A stretch of 50,949 nucleotides of DNA from Ralstonia sp. ASV6 (GCF_016429285.1 NZ_JAELUI010000021.1:1-50949), one strand, 5' to 3'. Shown: positions 26,368-35,344, numbered from the stretch's first letter. The notes: generated from the sequence alone by a model not told the origin. Numbers and translations: made by a program.

Positions 26368-26886
26368 CTAAGAACCTGATTGGCAAACAAACCGCGCCAT
26401 AGACAAATCAGCGATATACGACCCGTCGGGCAGCCGTATGCGCTTCTCGAACCGTCCTTCTTCCACAAATCCAAAGCGCTTGTACAAGGCAATGGCGCGG
26501 GAATTCGTCGCCCTGACTCGAAGCTCAACCTTTTCGATGCGGGGATGGCTTTCCGCCCACGCCATCAGTTCGGCCATGAGAACAGTGCCGACTCCACGCG
26601 CTAGGTGACCGGGGTGGACAACGATCGTGAGACTGAAGACGTGAGAGAGCGCGATGAGCGTCATCGGCTCCAGAAACGCGTGCCCGATCGGGGTGCCCTC
26701 GTGCTCTGCCACGAGGTACAGCCCGTCTTGCTCAAGAAGCGCGATCTTTTGTTCGAATGCTTCAACCTGCAGCTCGTGAGGCTGTGACACCAGCAGCCCC
26801 GCGGTGAGTGCGGTGGCCTTTTCAGCGGCGCACAAGGTGGCGGCATCGGCTTGGCTTGCTCTTCGAATGGTGGTTCGTACCGTCAT
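26368..26886 (-). CDS. GNAT-family N-acetyltransferase
   Basis: The 172-residue protein shows the acetyl-CoA-binding motif VVHPGHLARGVGTVLM (about 90-105) and the C-terminal NSRAIALYKRFGFVEEGR typical of RimI/PhnO-like members. The N-terminal part (TTIRRASQADAATLCAAEKA) is also typical. Substrate unknown; candidates are amino acids, polyamines or protein N-termini. It converges on the LprI/XAC2610-like gene, and its start faces the second DnaA-box cluster. Confidence 0.92.
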   Translation of the reverse strand: MTVRTTIRRASQADAATLCAAEKATALTAGLLVSQPHELQVEAFEQKIALLEQDGLYLVAEHEGTPIGHAFLEPMTLIALSHVFSLTIVVHPGHLARGVGTVLMAELMAWAESHPRIEKVELRVRATNSRAIALYKRFGFVEEGRFEKRIRLPDGSYIADLSMARFVCQSGS

Positions 26887-26927
26887 GGTGGCCTGAGGCT
26901 AAGGGCTGCTATCCAAAGAACGAAATG

Positions 26928-26975
26928 TTATCCCCAGAAGTTGTCCACACCCGTTATCCACAACGGTTGTCCACA
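26928..26975 (+). other. Four DnaA boxes at exact 13-bp spacing
   Basis: TTATCCCCA (26928), TTGTCCACA (26941), TTATCCACA (26954) and TTGTCCACA (26967) are direct repeats of 9 bp separated by 4 bp. One is a perfect consensus box and three deviate at one position. The same 13-bp step links the two boxes at 24979 and 24992. The rest of the 26887-27265 gap shows no gene. Confidence 0.75.
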
Positions 26976-27265
26976 CGGGTGTTTCAGATCTGCAAAGGTT
27001 TTGGTTCGAAACACGCGCCCCTAGCCGGCACGCCGGTCGCAAGACTTGGCGGCACAACCTGTGGCGCGACTTTTGCATTGCGCACGGCGGCTTGCCAATT
27101 CCGGTTTTGAATATGCGACACCAATACCGGGCTCACCCATTTGGGGTGGCACCCGCTTGCTGCGTTGCCAGCGCAACGGCATCAATCATCGGGAGCGGGC
27201 GGCGGGCAGTTCGGGTCTGCGCGCGGAGCCACGGGATCGGCACAAGCCCAACGAGGAGTGAAGCC

Positions 27266-27571
27266 ATGCGCATGCTCATGAACGTGCGAATCCCGCACGA
27301 ACCCTTCAACACCTATGTGCGCGATGGCTCGATCGCCGAGCTGATCCCGCGCGTGATGGCGTCGATCAAACCCGAGGCCGCGTACTTCACTGAACAGGCC
27401 GGTGGCCGCGGTGCGGTGCTCATCGTCAACCTGGATGAACCCTCGCAGATTCCCGCATTGGCCGAACCGTGGTTCCTGCTGTTCAACGCCGATTGCGAGT
27501 TCCGCGTGGTGATGCATGCAGAAGATCTGCAGAAGGCGGGGTTGGCGGGGATTGGGCAGCAGTGGAAGTAA
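27266..27571 (+). CDS. Small conserved alpha/beta protein (101 aa)
   Basis: The start MRMLMNVRIPHEPFNTYVRD has GGAG 10 nt upstream. The sequence (KPEAAYFTEQAGGRGAVLIV, then DLQKAGLAGIGQQWK) matches a small soluble family seen in many proteobacteria and cyanobacteria, probably with a dimeric ferredoxin-like fold. No catalytic motif is evident. Function unknown. Confidence 0.82.
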   Translation: MRMLMNVRIPHEPFNTYVRDGSIAELIPRVMASIKPEAAYFTEQAGGRGAVLIVNLDEPSQIPALAEPWFLLFNADCEFRVVMHAEDLQKAGLAGIGQQWK

Positions 27572-27706
27572 GAGGCATCGGGGCAGTACACACATCGCGC
27601 CCCGACTGCATCCGGCCAGCAAAATTGTCACAGGCAGACGTGCGCCAGGAACTTGCTGGCGTACGGCGGACTCCCTTTTGTCATATGCATTCATGGAGCG
27701 TCCGTC

Positions 27707-28672
27707 ATGCGCAGCACCTTTGCTTGCGGAAAACACCTGTTCGCCGCACTGGCCTTGTTGTCGGCGTGTGCCGGTGCGGCAGCCGGTGAGCTGCGTCATT
27801 TTCTCTACACCGGCTCGGATGAACTGACCAGCATCGAGCCGCTGCTCCAACGACCTGATATTGGGGGCGTGCAGATCGTCTATAGCTGGAAGTCGCTGGA
27901 GCCTGAGCCGGGCCGCTACGACTTCTCCGGCATTGAGCGCGATCTTGCGTATCTGCAGCAACGCAAGAAGCAACTGTTCGTGCAGGTACAGGATCGCTTC
28001 TTCCTGCCCACCGCGCGCCATATCCCCGCATACCTGCTGACCGACCCCGCGTATGGCGGTGGGCTGGTGCGTCAATCCGATGACTCTGAAGTCAACCCCG
28101 GCGGCAGTGGATGGGTGGCACAGCAATGGAATCCGGCATTGCGCCAGCGCTTCCAGGCACTGCTGAGCGCGCTGGCCAAGCAGTTCGACGGCCGCATCAT
28201 GGGGATCAATCTGCCGGAAACGGCCATCGACATTGATCGCAAGCGTGACAAGACGCGCTTCAGTTGTGATGGGTACTTCAACGCCACGCTGGAGAACATG
28301 CGCTTCGCCCGGCAGCAGTTCCATCAGTCCGCGGTGGTGCAGTACGTCAACTTCTGGCCATGCGAATGGGACAACGATCACCAGTACATGTCCCGCACAT
28401 TCGCCGCCGCTGCGCAGCAGGGCATTGGCCTTGGCGGGCCGGACATCGTCCCCTGGAAGAAAGCGCAGATGAAAAACGCCTATCCGTTCTTCCATCAATA
28501 CAAGGGCAAGCTACCACTGGTGGCGATGGCGGTGCAGGAGCCTACGCTACGCTACGTCAACCCCAAGACAGGCAAGCCATTCACACGCGACCAGTTCGTG
28601 AGCTTTGCCAAGGACTATCTGGGGGTGGATGTGATTTTCTGGGCGGTGGATTCGCCTTGGCTCAGGCGATAG
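27707..28672 (+). CDS. Exported TIM-barrel glycoside-hydrolase-like protein
   Basis: The 321-residue protein starts at MRSTFACGKH with GGAG 8 nt upstream. The N-terminus is a signal with a lipobox-like LSAC followed by AGAAAG, so it may be a lipoprotein or be cut by signal peptidase I. The body resembles (beta/alpha)8 glycosidases: VQIVYSWKSLEPEPGRYDFS is typical of the first strand region of GH42-like folds, INLPETAIDID could hold the acid/base Glu, and VQEPTLRY the nucleophile region. Substrate unknown. Confidence 0.72.
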   Translation: MRSTFACGKHLFAALALLSACAGAAAGELRHFLYTGSDELTSIEPLLQRPDIGGVQIVYSWKSLEPEPGRYDFSGIERDLAYLQQRKKQLFVQVQDRFFLPTARHIPAYLLTDPAYGGGLVRQSDDSEVNPGGSGWVAQQWNPALRQRFQALLSALAKQFDGRIMGINLPETAIDIDRKRDKTRFSCDGYFNATLENMRFARQQFHQSAVVQYVNFWPCEWDNDHQYMSRTFAAAAQQGIGLGGPDIVPWKKAQMKNAYPFFHQYKGKLPLVAMAVQEPTLRYVNPKTGKPFTRDQFVSFAKDYLGVDVIFWAVDSPWLRR

Positions 28673-28751
28673 ATCGGACAGCTACCGTCTTTCCTTCAGC
28701 AAGTCGCGGTGCATCCGCCAATGACTGGACTGACATAGAGGAGCTGATACC

Positions 28752-29264
28752 TCAGGGGGCTTGATGTCGCCTTGCTTGCTCGAGCGCGACTAGCGCGTCA
28801 TCCTCGCCTTCGTTGGCAGCCTGCTCGATCAGCAGCAATCCCTTCGCTTGATTCTGCTCGACATCATTCGCTCCATAGAACAGGGCCGTGCCGTAGATCA
28901 GTTTCGCCCTCGGGTGGCCTGCCTCTGCCGCCGCCTTAAAGAGGGCATCGGCCTTGCTGACATCCCGGGGGACCAAATCATCTCCAATGTCATACCGCAC
29001 CGCCAGCATGTACATGGCGGGGGGATAGCCAGCGTCTGAAGACATTTTCAGGAGCCGAACGTGGCGCGCCTCAAACTCGTCGGTCGATTCTTCGCCGGCG
29101 AGGCTGAAAGAAGCGTAGAGAAGTAGCGCAGCTGGGTCGCCCACCGCCAGCAATGGCTCCAGGAGCCTATAGGCCTCGCGAAGATCACCGGAGTCGATCT
29201 GCTGCCAAGCCAGTTCGATTGGATCCGTAGGCGCCTTGTTTGTCATGGCCAATCGTTCGGTCAT
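28752..29264 (-). CDS. Sel1/TPR-like repeat protein
   Basis: The 170-residue helical-repeat protein has Sel1-type units: DAGYPPAMYMLAVRYDIGDD, EAGHPRAKLIYGTALFYGAN and NEGEDDALVALEQAR. It has no signal peptide. Its ATG overlaps the TGA of the upstream coiled-coil gene (TGATG), so the two are translationally coupled. Sel1 proteins usually scaffold protein complexes; the partner here may be the neighbouring membrane protein. Confidence 0.82.
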   Translation of the reverse strand: MTERLAMTNKAPTDPIELAWQQIDSGDLREAYRLLEPLLAVGDPAALLLYASFSLAGEESTDEFEARHVRLLKMSSDAGYPPAMYMLAVRYDIGDDLVPRDVSKADALFKAAAEAGHPRAKLIYGTALFYGANDVEQNQAKGLLLIEQAANEGEDDALVALEQARRHQAP

Positions 29265-29647
29265 CAGTTCTTGTGAGCAATCCCTACACGTCGCTCCTGC
29301 TCGGCCAGCAGCGCAAGCTGCCGCTTGACAATCAACTCCCGCTGCGCGAGCTCGGCCTCGTAGCGCTTGAGCAAAGCGGCCATCTGCTCGCCCTGCGCTG
29401 CGCTCTCCTTCATCAGGCGCTCACGCTCTGCCATTTCTTTGTCATACGCGGCACGCTCGGCAGCCAGTTGCTTCTTCTGCTCTTCACGCGCGGCGGCCCG
29501 CTGCTCGGCCTTGCAGGCACGTTCCGCATCTTCACGCTCCTGGCTGACCTTGATGGCGGCCCATGATGCTGCTCCCGCAACAGCGCAGAACACCACCGAG
29601 AACGCCAACGACTTGACCAGAAACCCCATCGTGCTCTTGATCGACAT
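29264..29647 (-). CDS. Membrane-anchored coiled-coil protein
   Basis: The 127-residue protein has an N-terminal membrane helix (about 10-32, LVKSLAFSVVFCAVAGAASW) and then a long charged coiled coil (about 36-120) rich in Glu, Arg, Ala and Gln. The stop codon overlaps the start of the Sel1 gene. The topology predicts a periplasmic coiled coil if the N-terminus is inside. Family not recognised. Confidence 0.78.
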   Translation of the reverse strand: MSIKSTMGFLVKSLAFSVVFCAVAGAASWAAIKVSQEREDAERACKAEQRAAAREEQKKQLAAERAAYDKEMAERERLMKESAAQGEQMAALLKRYEAELAQRELIVKRQLALLAEQERRVGIAHKN

Positions 29648-30266
29648 AACCCCCCCTTGGTTGTACGTCGATCACTCTAGTCCCACATGACCAACCAAAG
29701 GTTAAGGCCAGCTTTCGCCCTGAAGCCGATTTGATCAAAACATTCATCCTTTCCGCCAACAAACATTATCTCGCAAACGATTAAATCGAAAATCCGTCTG
29801 CAAATAAATAATCTTCACAACAGGAGTCAAGCGACGGAATTTGCAACCCAGTTGGCGCCAACATAACCTTCCCCTCGCTTCACAAAATAAGCGCTGTTTC
29901 TTATAAAAACAGATCGCACAAAGCAAGCGCCCGCACAACGCATGGGCTGGCCCAACGCCAAGGGAGTGGGATTCACACGCCGTACCGACACGCGGCGCCT
30001 GAAGCACGCACGGTAGTTTGTTATGGATACATACATTCCAGATTCAACCGGAATGCGGATTCGTGCGCGCTGGAATTTTTCATCTTGAATATCGCTGCGT
30101 TTTCACCAGATGGATTGAAATTGAATCCAAGGGATTATTTCGCCAGAAATTCAAGATTTTGACTGAGCACCATGACGGCGCCGGCATTACCCCCAGATCA
30201 GGTCGCCGCCATTTCCTGCGCCCGACAGCCGGCAGGCGCAGTTCTCACAGACAGGAGACGTTGGTC
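29648..30266. other. Gene-free 619-bp upstream region of the lectin-like gene, with a long-range inverted repeat
   Basis: No credible gene is seen. The region is unusually AT-rich between 29720 and 29930. A perfect 9-bp inverted repeat, ATCTTGAAT (30082-30090) and ATTCAAGAT (30149-30157), could fold the leader of the downstream mRNA or be a split operator. The lectin-like gene has GGAG 11 nt before its ATG. Confidence 0.45.
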
Positions 30267-31403
30267 ATGAACAAGCCTTTTGAATTTACGGAAGTCGATT
30301 TGTCTGCAGTGAGCCTGGCCGCCACGACGGATTGGGCCAACCTGGGCGGTGCGTTCCGCGGTACGCCGCAGCAGATCTTCTACGGCGGCTCGATGTACGT
30401 CTTCACGCGCAATACCGACAACACGCTGGGCATGTGCACGGTGGCCACCTCGGGTGACAGCGGGAGCTGGTCGAAGTGGGGCGGCACGCTGCAGTTCAAC
30501 CCGTCTGCAGCGCCGTCGCCCAACGGCACCATCGCGGTCATCGGTCTGATGCAGGCAGGGCAGGTGCAGGTGTCGTACATCAACCCGTTCATCGGCTCGT
30601 ACACACCGTGGACGACCATCGGTGGTGGCACGCCGACCACCTTTACCGGCGCACCGGTGCTGGCGGTGAACTCCAACCAGCGGCTGGAAGCGTTCTCGCT
30701 TGATACCGCCGGCAACCTGTGGCACTCCTACCAGACCGCCGTGGCCCCGACCATTACGTGGTCGAACTGGTCGAAGCTGGGCGGCGGATTCAACCCGCAG
30801 GCGCAGGAGTTCAGCGTGTTCCTGCTGCAGAACAGCGGCCAGCTGCAGGCCGTGGTGCTGGGCAAGGACAACAACCTGTATCAGTCGACGCAGTACGCGG
30901 GTGGCGGTGCAGACAGCTGGAGCGCATTTGCCGTGGTGGGCGCAGGCTCCAACCCGATGCCGCAGTTCGTCAACGGCCCGGCCGCCAACTTCTGCTCGAA
31001 CACCAACAACGCAACGTACGCCGGCTGCAACAGCCAGTCGGCTCAGGGGCAAAACCCGCTGGTGTTCTGCGCACCGTCGAGCAACCCGTCGTACAACTTC
31101 CCGACCTGGGGCGGGGTGGGCAACCTGACGGCGGATCAGTATCCGATGCTGTCAGTCGCGCCGCTGATCGTCAGCAACGCGGGCACGCCGCAACTGGTCT
31201 GGATGACGAACTCCCGGCAAGTGCTGCTGGTGTCGCAGTCACTGGCATCGCCCACGTTCTGGATGAACAACGTGCAATCGGTGGGTAACGCCAACCCACG
31301 CTTCACGGGCCTGATCAATGCCGTGATCAGCAACGGCGCTGTCAGCCTGGCGCAGGCCAATGCTGACGGCACGCTGTCGTACATCAACTATCTGCCGCAG
31401 TAA
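30267..31403 (+). CDS. Beta-propeller lectin-like protein (PLL-like repeats)
   Basis: The 378-residue protein lacks a signal peptide and starts MNKPFEFTEVDLSAV. Repeats of about 50 residues end in a W..W..GG pattern: WSKWGGTL, PWTTIGGGT, WSNWSKLGGGF, WSAFAVVGAG. Strands such as RLEAFSLDTAGNLWHSYQT recur. This resembles the sugar-binding beta-propellers of the Photorhabdus PLL lectin group and related sialidase-like folds. Two Cys-rich segments (FCSNTNNATYAGCNS) are an unusual insertion. A carbohydrate-binding, perhaps host-interaction, role is inferred. An intrinsic terminator follows, so it is monocistronic. Confidence 0.7.
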   Translation: MNKPFEFTEVDLSAVSLAATTDWANLGGAFRGTPQQIFYGGSMYVFTRNTDNTLGMCTVATSGDSGSWSKWGGTLQFNPSAAPSPNGTIAVIGLMQAGQVQVSYINPFIGSYTPWTTIGGGTPTTFTGAPVLAVNSNQRLEAFSLDTAGNLWHSYQTAVAPTITWSNWSKLGGGFNPQAQEFSVFLLQNSGQLQAVVLGKDNNLYQSTQYAGGGADSWSAFAVVGAGSNPMPQFVNGPAANFCSNTNNATYAGCNSQSAQGQNPLVFCAPSSNPSYNFPTWGGVGNLTADQYPMLSVAPLIVSNAGTPQLVWMTNSRQVLLVSQSLASPTFWMNNVQSVGNANPRFTGLINAVISNGAVSLAQANADGTLSYINYLPQ

Positions 31404-31446
31404 CGATCCCTCGTACGCGACGTTGCCCAATGTTGCGTCGTTGACC

Positions 31447-31474
31447 GGGCCGGAGTGCGTTTCCGGCCCGTTTT
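31447..31474 (+). terminator. Intrinsic terminator of the lectin-like gene
   Basis: GGGCCGGA and TCCGGCCC form the stem around a short loop, followed by GTTTTTATT, 45-70 bp after the stop codon. Confidence 0.85.
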
Positions 31475-31484
31475 TATTGGCCTA

Positions 31485-32042
31485 TCAACGCAGCAATGGT
31501 GTGACGATGCGTTCAAGCCGTTCGGTCGTCCACGCGGGCTCATGCGAATCCCAGCCGTTGTCGGCCAGCAAGCCATTGCGGTCGATCGTGAAGTTGACCG
31601 GAATCCGCCACACGCGGCCGTAGCCGCCCGCATAGGCACTGCCGAGCAGCCCCACAGGAAAGCTCCAGGCCGCCGCCATTTCACGCACCGCCGGCAGCGA
31701 GGCCGGCTCATCCAAGCTGAAGCCGAGGACGCGCAGGCCGCGGTCTGCGTGCTTTGCTGCGTAGTCGGAGAGCAAGGGCAACTCCTGATGGCACGGGCCG
31801 CACCATGTCGCCCAGAAGGTCAGGATCACAACGTGGCCACGCAGGTCTTCGGTGGAGATGCTGTGCCCGTCAATCGTGTGCAGCACCAGCGCAGGCGCAG
31901 GCCGCCCGACTTCAAGGCTCGCGGCCCGCGCATCGCGAGATGGACTCACCAGCCCGGCGCCCAGCGCTGCCGCGCCGGCCGTCTGCAGCCAGGCGCGCCG
32001 CGACCATGTGCGGTCTGAACGCGCTTGCACATCAGAAGGCAT
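31485..32042 (-). CDS. TlpA-like thioredoxin-fold protein with Tat signal
   Basis: The 185-residue protein has a twin-arginine-type export signal (SRRAWLQTAGAAALGAG, cut near ARAAS). The thioredoxin-like domain carries FWATWCGPCHQELP with the CxxC pair and a cis-Pro region (WRIPVNFTIDRNG). Family knowledge: TlpA/ResA-type proteins reduce disulfides during cytochrome c or copper-site maturation. Its start overlaps the end of the outer-membrane-protein gene by 11 bp, so it is coupled to a Cys-motif partner. Confidence 0.9.
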   Translation of the reverse strand: MPSDVQARSDRTWSRRAWLQTAGAAALGAGLVSPSRDARAASLEVGRPAPALVLHTIDGHSISTEDLRGHVVILTFWATWCGPCHQELPLLSDYAAKHADRGLRVLGFSLDEPASLPAVREMAAAWSFPVGLLGSAYAGGYGRVWRIPVNFTIDRNGLLADNGWDSHEPAWTTERLERIVTPLLR

Positions 32043-33093
32043 AGCTGGCTCCGACCGTGCCCGACCAACGCGGGAAGAGTTGATACCCCTGCAGGTTGCT
32101 GTAGAGCGCCTTCTGCAGGAACGCGTAGATCTGCATGTTGTGCGTCACGCTTACCGTCACGCCCGGCGACAGGTAGACCACCGTACCAGCGGTGTTGGTG
32201 GTATCGGCCAGCGCGCCCTTGTCGGCGTTCTTGCGCGTGATGTTGAACTGCAGCTGCGGCACGATGTGCGGATTGGCCTCGTAGCGCACACCAAAGCTCA
32301 TGGTGGCAAGGTTGCCCGGACGGAAATCCGCGCCAGCCTCGTTCAGGCGCTGATGCACGGCAGCCTGGAATTGACCGTTGATGAAGGCATCGAAATCCTG
32401 GCTGACGGGCTGGTAGTAATAGGCGCCCAGAATCACATCGGTGCTGCCTGTGCCGGGCTGGAGGCTGGTATCCAGTGCCTGCCCGCCCGCGCCGTTCGGG
32501 CCGCTGTTGAAGAACACCGGATTGCGCCCGACGGTGTTGCCGGTCAGCACGTTTTGCCCACCGTAGCGGCCAGTCGGCAGCTTGATGCCCAGTTGCACGC
32601 CCAGGTTATGCGTGGGTAGAAAGCCCTGATAGCTCGTGATCAGCTTGATGTCGCCCAAGCCGCTGGCGGTGGCGCCGCTCAGGTTGTCCGGCGTGAGCTG
32701 ATCCGACGTGACCGCGCCGTAGGTCGTGTGGCTGCGGTCCACATACGGCACGATCGCGCTGAAGTTCCAGCTGCTGTTTGGGCTGTAGTTGATCCCGAGG
32801 TTGAAGTAGCGGTTGATGGTCTGATGCTCAACCTCCTGGTTGCCACCCGCGTCATTGATGCTTGCGGCCTGCGCAGGCGTGACCGATCCGGTGCCGCTGC
32901 GCAGTTGGTTCTGCGGGATGTACGTGTAGTCCAAGCTGATGCGCCAGCCCGGGATGGCTGAGTAGCCCATCGCGGCATCCGTGCTGAGCGAGCAGCCGCA
33001 GGTGGCGCAGGCCTGCGCTGCGATGGGTGCAAACATGCCGGTGGCGCAGGCGAGCAGTGCCGCGCACCGGATCATGTTGGATGGTGTTGTCAT
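32032..33093 (-). CDS. Putative outer membrane beta-barrel protein with N-terminal CxxCxC motif
   Basis: The 353-residue protein has GAGG upstream. The signal peptide ends near AAQA, and the mature protein begins with CATCGCSLSTDAAMG, a CxxCxC cluster that could bind metal. The rest is beta-barrel-like (WRISLDYTYIPQNQL, NRYFNLGINYSPNSSWNFS) and ends GTVGASYAF with a C-terminal Phe. The next gene is a TlpA-like reductase that could keep the Cys cluster reduced. A metal-export or sensing role is inference. Confidence 0.78.
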   Translation of the reverse strand: MTTPSNMIRCAALLACATGMFAPIAAQACATCGCSLSTDAAMGYSAIPGWRISLDYTYIPQNQLRSGTGSVTPAQAASINDAGGNQEVEHQTINRYFNLGINYSPNSSWNFSAIVPYVDRSHTTYGAVTSDQLTPDNLSGATASGLGDIKLITSYQGFLPTHNLGVQLGIKLPTGRYGGQNVLTGNTVGRNPVFFNSGPNGAGGQALDTSLQPGTGSTDVILGAYYYQPVSQDFDAFINGQFQAAVHQRLNEAGADFRPGNLATMSFGVRYEANPHIVPQLQFNITRKNADKGALADTTNTAGTVVYLSPGVTVSVTHNMQIYAFLQKALYSNLQGYQLFPRWSGTVGASYAF

Positions 33094-33222
33094 GGGGATT
33101 CCTCACGCTGATAGGTACGTGCGCGCCCTGACCAACGGTCGGTACGCCGCACGGCGTCTTGTCTGAAAACGGCTCGAGCCGGGCGCGAGTGCGCTGTGCA
33201 GTCGCTGCCCTGGTTGACGTGG

Positions 33223-33612
33223 TCAGAGGAGGAAGGGTGAATCGCGCGGCCGACCGGCGTGGCGCGCTTGATGCGCTGCCAGGCGTCCGCGTTCCGCGGG
33301 CCATGCCGTTGCCTGGGTGGGTGCCGGCTCCACCATCGGCGGAAGGGTTGTCGGCACCAGCACGTGGTCTGCCAGCAGATCGCAGTAGCCGCAGGCCGCA
33401 TGGTGGTGGCCGGCCGGCATCTCATGCCCGATGGGCAGGGCGGTGCTGGCGGCAGCCGACGGTTTGGCCTCACAAAGCGGCGCAGCCTGCTCGAACGCCT
33501 GCAGCGCTTGTGCCTCCAGCGCCTGACTCACCATCGGCACAAACAGCACGAGCACCATCGCCACCAGGCCAAGCCAGGCGGTCAGTCTTTTGCGGGTGCG
33601 GGCGAAATGCAT
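33223..33612 (-). CDS. DUF2946 domain protein
   Basis: The 129-residue protein starts at MHFARTRKRLTAWLGL, the usual family start; an in-frame ATG at 33660 is an alternative, and neither has a good ribosome binding site. A hydrophobic helix (about 10-28) is followed by a His/Cys-rich segment, GHEMPAGHHHAACGYCDLLA, the hallmark of the family. DUF2946 genes commonly accompany copper-related or TonB-receptor genes. It precedes the CxxCxC membrane protein and TlpA-like genes on the same strand. Confidence 0.82.
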   Translation of the reverse strand: MHFARTRKRLTAWLGLVAMVLVLFVPMVSQALEAQALQAFEQAAPLCEAKPSAAASTALPIGHEMPAGHHHAACGYCDLLADHVLVPTTLPPMVEPAPTQATAWPAERGRLAAHQARHAGRPRDSPFLL

Positions 33613-33876
33613 GGTGGCCAATGAGGCTGCCGGGCGGCCCTGTGTGGACAGCTCCAGCATGTGCGGATGCGCGGTATTACACCGCAAAACAGCATCGGTA
33701 TCCAGATCAGCGGCAGGGGGCGTGTTGTTTGGCGTTTCGCAGTAGGCGTGCGGCCGATCCGCATGCAGTTGAATCGTGCATTGGGGCGCGCTTTTTAGAG
33801 CCCTTACTTGCTGAGGCAACCGTTGAATCCGCGTTGGCGGCAAACCGTCGCACCGCGTGAACAACGCCTGGATGTG
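33613..33876. other. Gene-free upstream region of the DUF2946 gene
   Basis: No credible gene or operator is recognised between the DUF2946 start and the ABC-operon terminator. The DUF2946 promoter should lie here. Confidence 0.4.
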
Positions 33877-33903
33877 AAAAGAGCCGCACCGGGCGGCTCT
33901 TTT
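33877..33903. terminator. Bidirectional intrinsic terminator after the ABC operon
   Basis: AAAAGAGCCGC (33877-33887) pairs perfectly with GCGGCTCTTTT (33893-33903) around ACCGG. It lies 28 bp after the ABC ATPase stop codon. Confidence 0.88.
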
Positions 33904-33930
33904 TCAGGGGAACAACAAACGAGCGCCGTC

Positions 33931-35301
33931 TTACGCTCCAGCCGCCCCATCCCCACCTTCCTGCGCTTCACGCTCTTCACGTTCCTCGCGCTCTTCACGG
34001 GGCAGGGTCAGCATGCCGGTGTTGTACACGTATTCGTACACCTCGCCGTAGCGGCCCCATTCAATGCCGATCTTGAGCACGCGCTCGGCTTCTTCGGGCT
34101 TGAGATAGGCCTCCAACTCGCGCAGGACCTGCTCTTCGCGAATCTCGCCGTCTTCATTGGCTTCCAGCTCGGCACGGATGTGCGAGGCCAGGGCCACCTG
34201 TTCGAGCAGCTTCTGGCCGAACAGCACCTTGCGCTCGGGCGGCTCGGTTTCCATGTAGGTCTTGCCGAACGGGGTGACGATGATGTCGCCGCGCTCGATG
34301 GTGGCGAGCTGCAGCAGGGCCAGCGCTTCGCAGGCGGGCAGCAGATCGTCGTCGGTCACGCCGGCTTCTTCGGCCAGGTGCGGCAGGTCGGCGCGGCCGT
34401 TGAACGGCGCTTCCACCAGCAGGTCCAGGATGGCCTCCATCTGGCCGATCTCGGCTTCCGGCAGGCGGTAGGCCAGTTGCTGCGCAGCAGACTCGGCGCC
34501 CACATGCACGCCCACGCGCTCGGGCGAGGTCATCAGGCCGTACACCTCGTCGATGAGGTTGCGCACGGCGGCGGAATCGCGGTTGCGCGGGCGCGGGAAG
34601 GGCACGCGCACTTCGGCACGGATACGCCCCGGATCGCTGGAGAGGATGACGATGCGGTCCGCCATCATCACCGCCTCTTCAATGTTGTGCGAGACGATCA
34701 GGATGGCCTTGATCTTGGTGCGGCGGTCTTCCCACAGGTCGAGCATTTCGTCGCGCAGGTTCTCGCCGGTCAGCACGTCCAGCGCGGAGAACGCTTCGTC
34801 CATCAGCAGCAGGTCGGGCTCGGTGACGAGCGCGCGCGCAATGCCCACGCGCTGGCGCATACCGCCCGACAGTTCGCGCGGCAGGGCGCTGTTGAAGCCC
34901 GACAGGCCGATCAGGTCGATGGCCTGCTCGGCGCGCTCTTCGCGCTCGGCCTTGCCCACGCCTTGCGCTTCCAGGCCCAGCTCCACGTTTTGCTGCACCG
35001 TCAGCCACGGGAACAGCGCAAACGACTGGAACACCATCGCAATGCCCTGCACCGGGCCGCTGTATTCGCGCCCGCGGAACAGCACCTGGCCGCGGTCGGC
35101 ACGTACCAGGCCCGCCATGATGCGCAGCAGGGTCGACTTGCCCGAGCCGGACTTGCCCAGCATGGCGACGATCTCGCCCTCGCGGATGTTGATATCCAAA
35201 CCCTCGAGCACCGAGCGGTCGGTGTGGTCTGCGGTGCGGAAGATTTTCGAGACGCCGCGCAGCTCGATGACGCTTTCAGTATTCACGCCGTTGGTGGCCA
35301 T
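33931..35301 (-). CDS. ABC transporter ATPase with C-terminal AAA-associated domain (NitT/TauT-like)
   Basis: The 456-residue protein starts at MATNGVNTES; a TTG start at 35334 is less likely. The N-terminal ATPase (about 10-260) shows Walker A GKSGSGKST, Q-loop FQSFALFPWLT, signature LSGGMRQRVG, Walker B LLLMDEAFSALD and SHNIEEA. Residues about 285-430 form the AAA-associated (PF09821-type) domain, and the tail is a Glu/Arg-rich repeat (REEREEREEREAQ). It resembles nitrate/sulfonate/bicarbonate importers. It lies 43 bp after the permease. No periplasmic binding protein is encoded here, so substrate and even direction are open. Confidence 0.9.
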   Translation of the reverse strand: MATNGVNTESVIELRGVSKIFRTADHTDRSVLEGLDINIREGEIVAMLGKSGSGKSTLLRIMAGLVRADRGQVLFRGREYSGPVQGIAMVFQSFALFPWLTVQQNVELGLEAQGVGKAEREERAEQAIDLIGLSGFNSALPRELSGGMRQRVGIARALVTEPDLLLMDEAFSALDVLTGENLRDEMLDLWEDRRTKIKAILIVSHNIEEAVMMADRIVILSSDPGRIRAEVRVPFPRPRNRDSAAVRNLIDEVYGLMTSPERVGVHVGAESAAQQLAYRLPEAEIGQMEAILDLLVEAPFNGRADLPHLAEEAGVTDDDLLPACEALALLQLATIERGDIIVTPFGKTYMETEPPERKVLFGQKLLEQVALASHIRAELEANEDGEIREEQVLRELEAYLKPEEAERVLKIGIEWGRYGEVYEYVYNTGMLTLPREEREEREEREAQEGGDGAAGA

Positions 35302-35344
35302 GTTGATGCTCTCTGCTAGGTATTCGGATGACAAGCGCGTCGGT

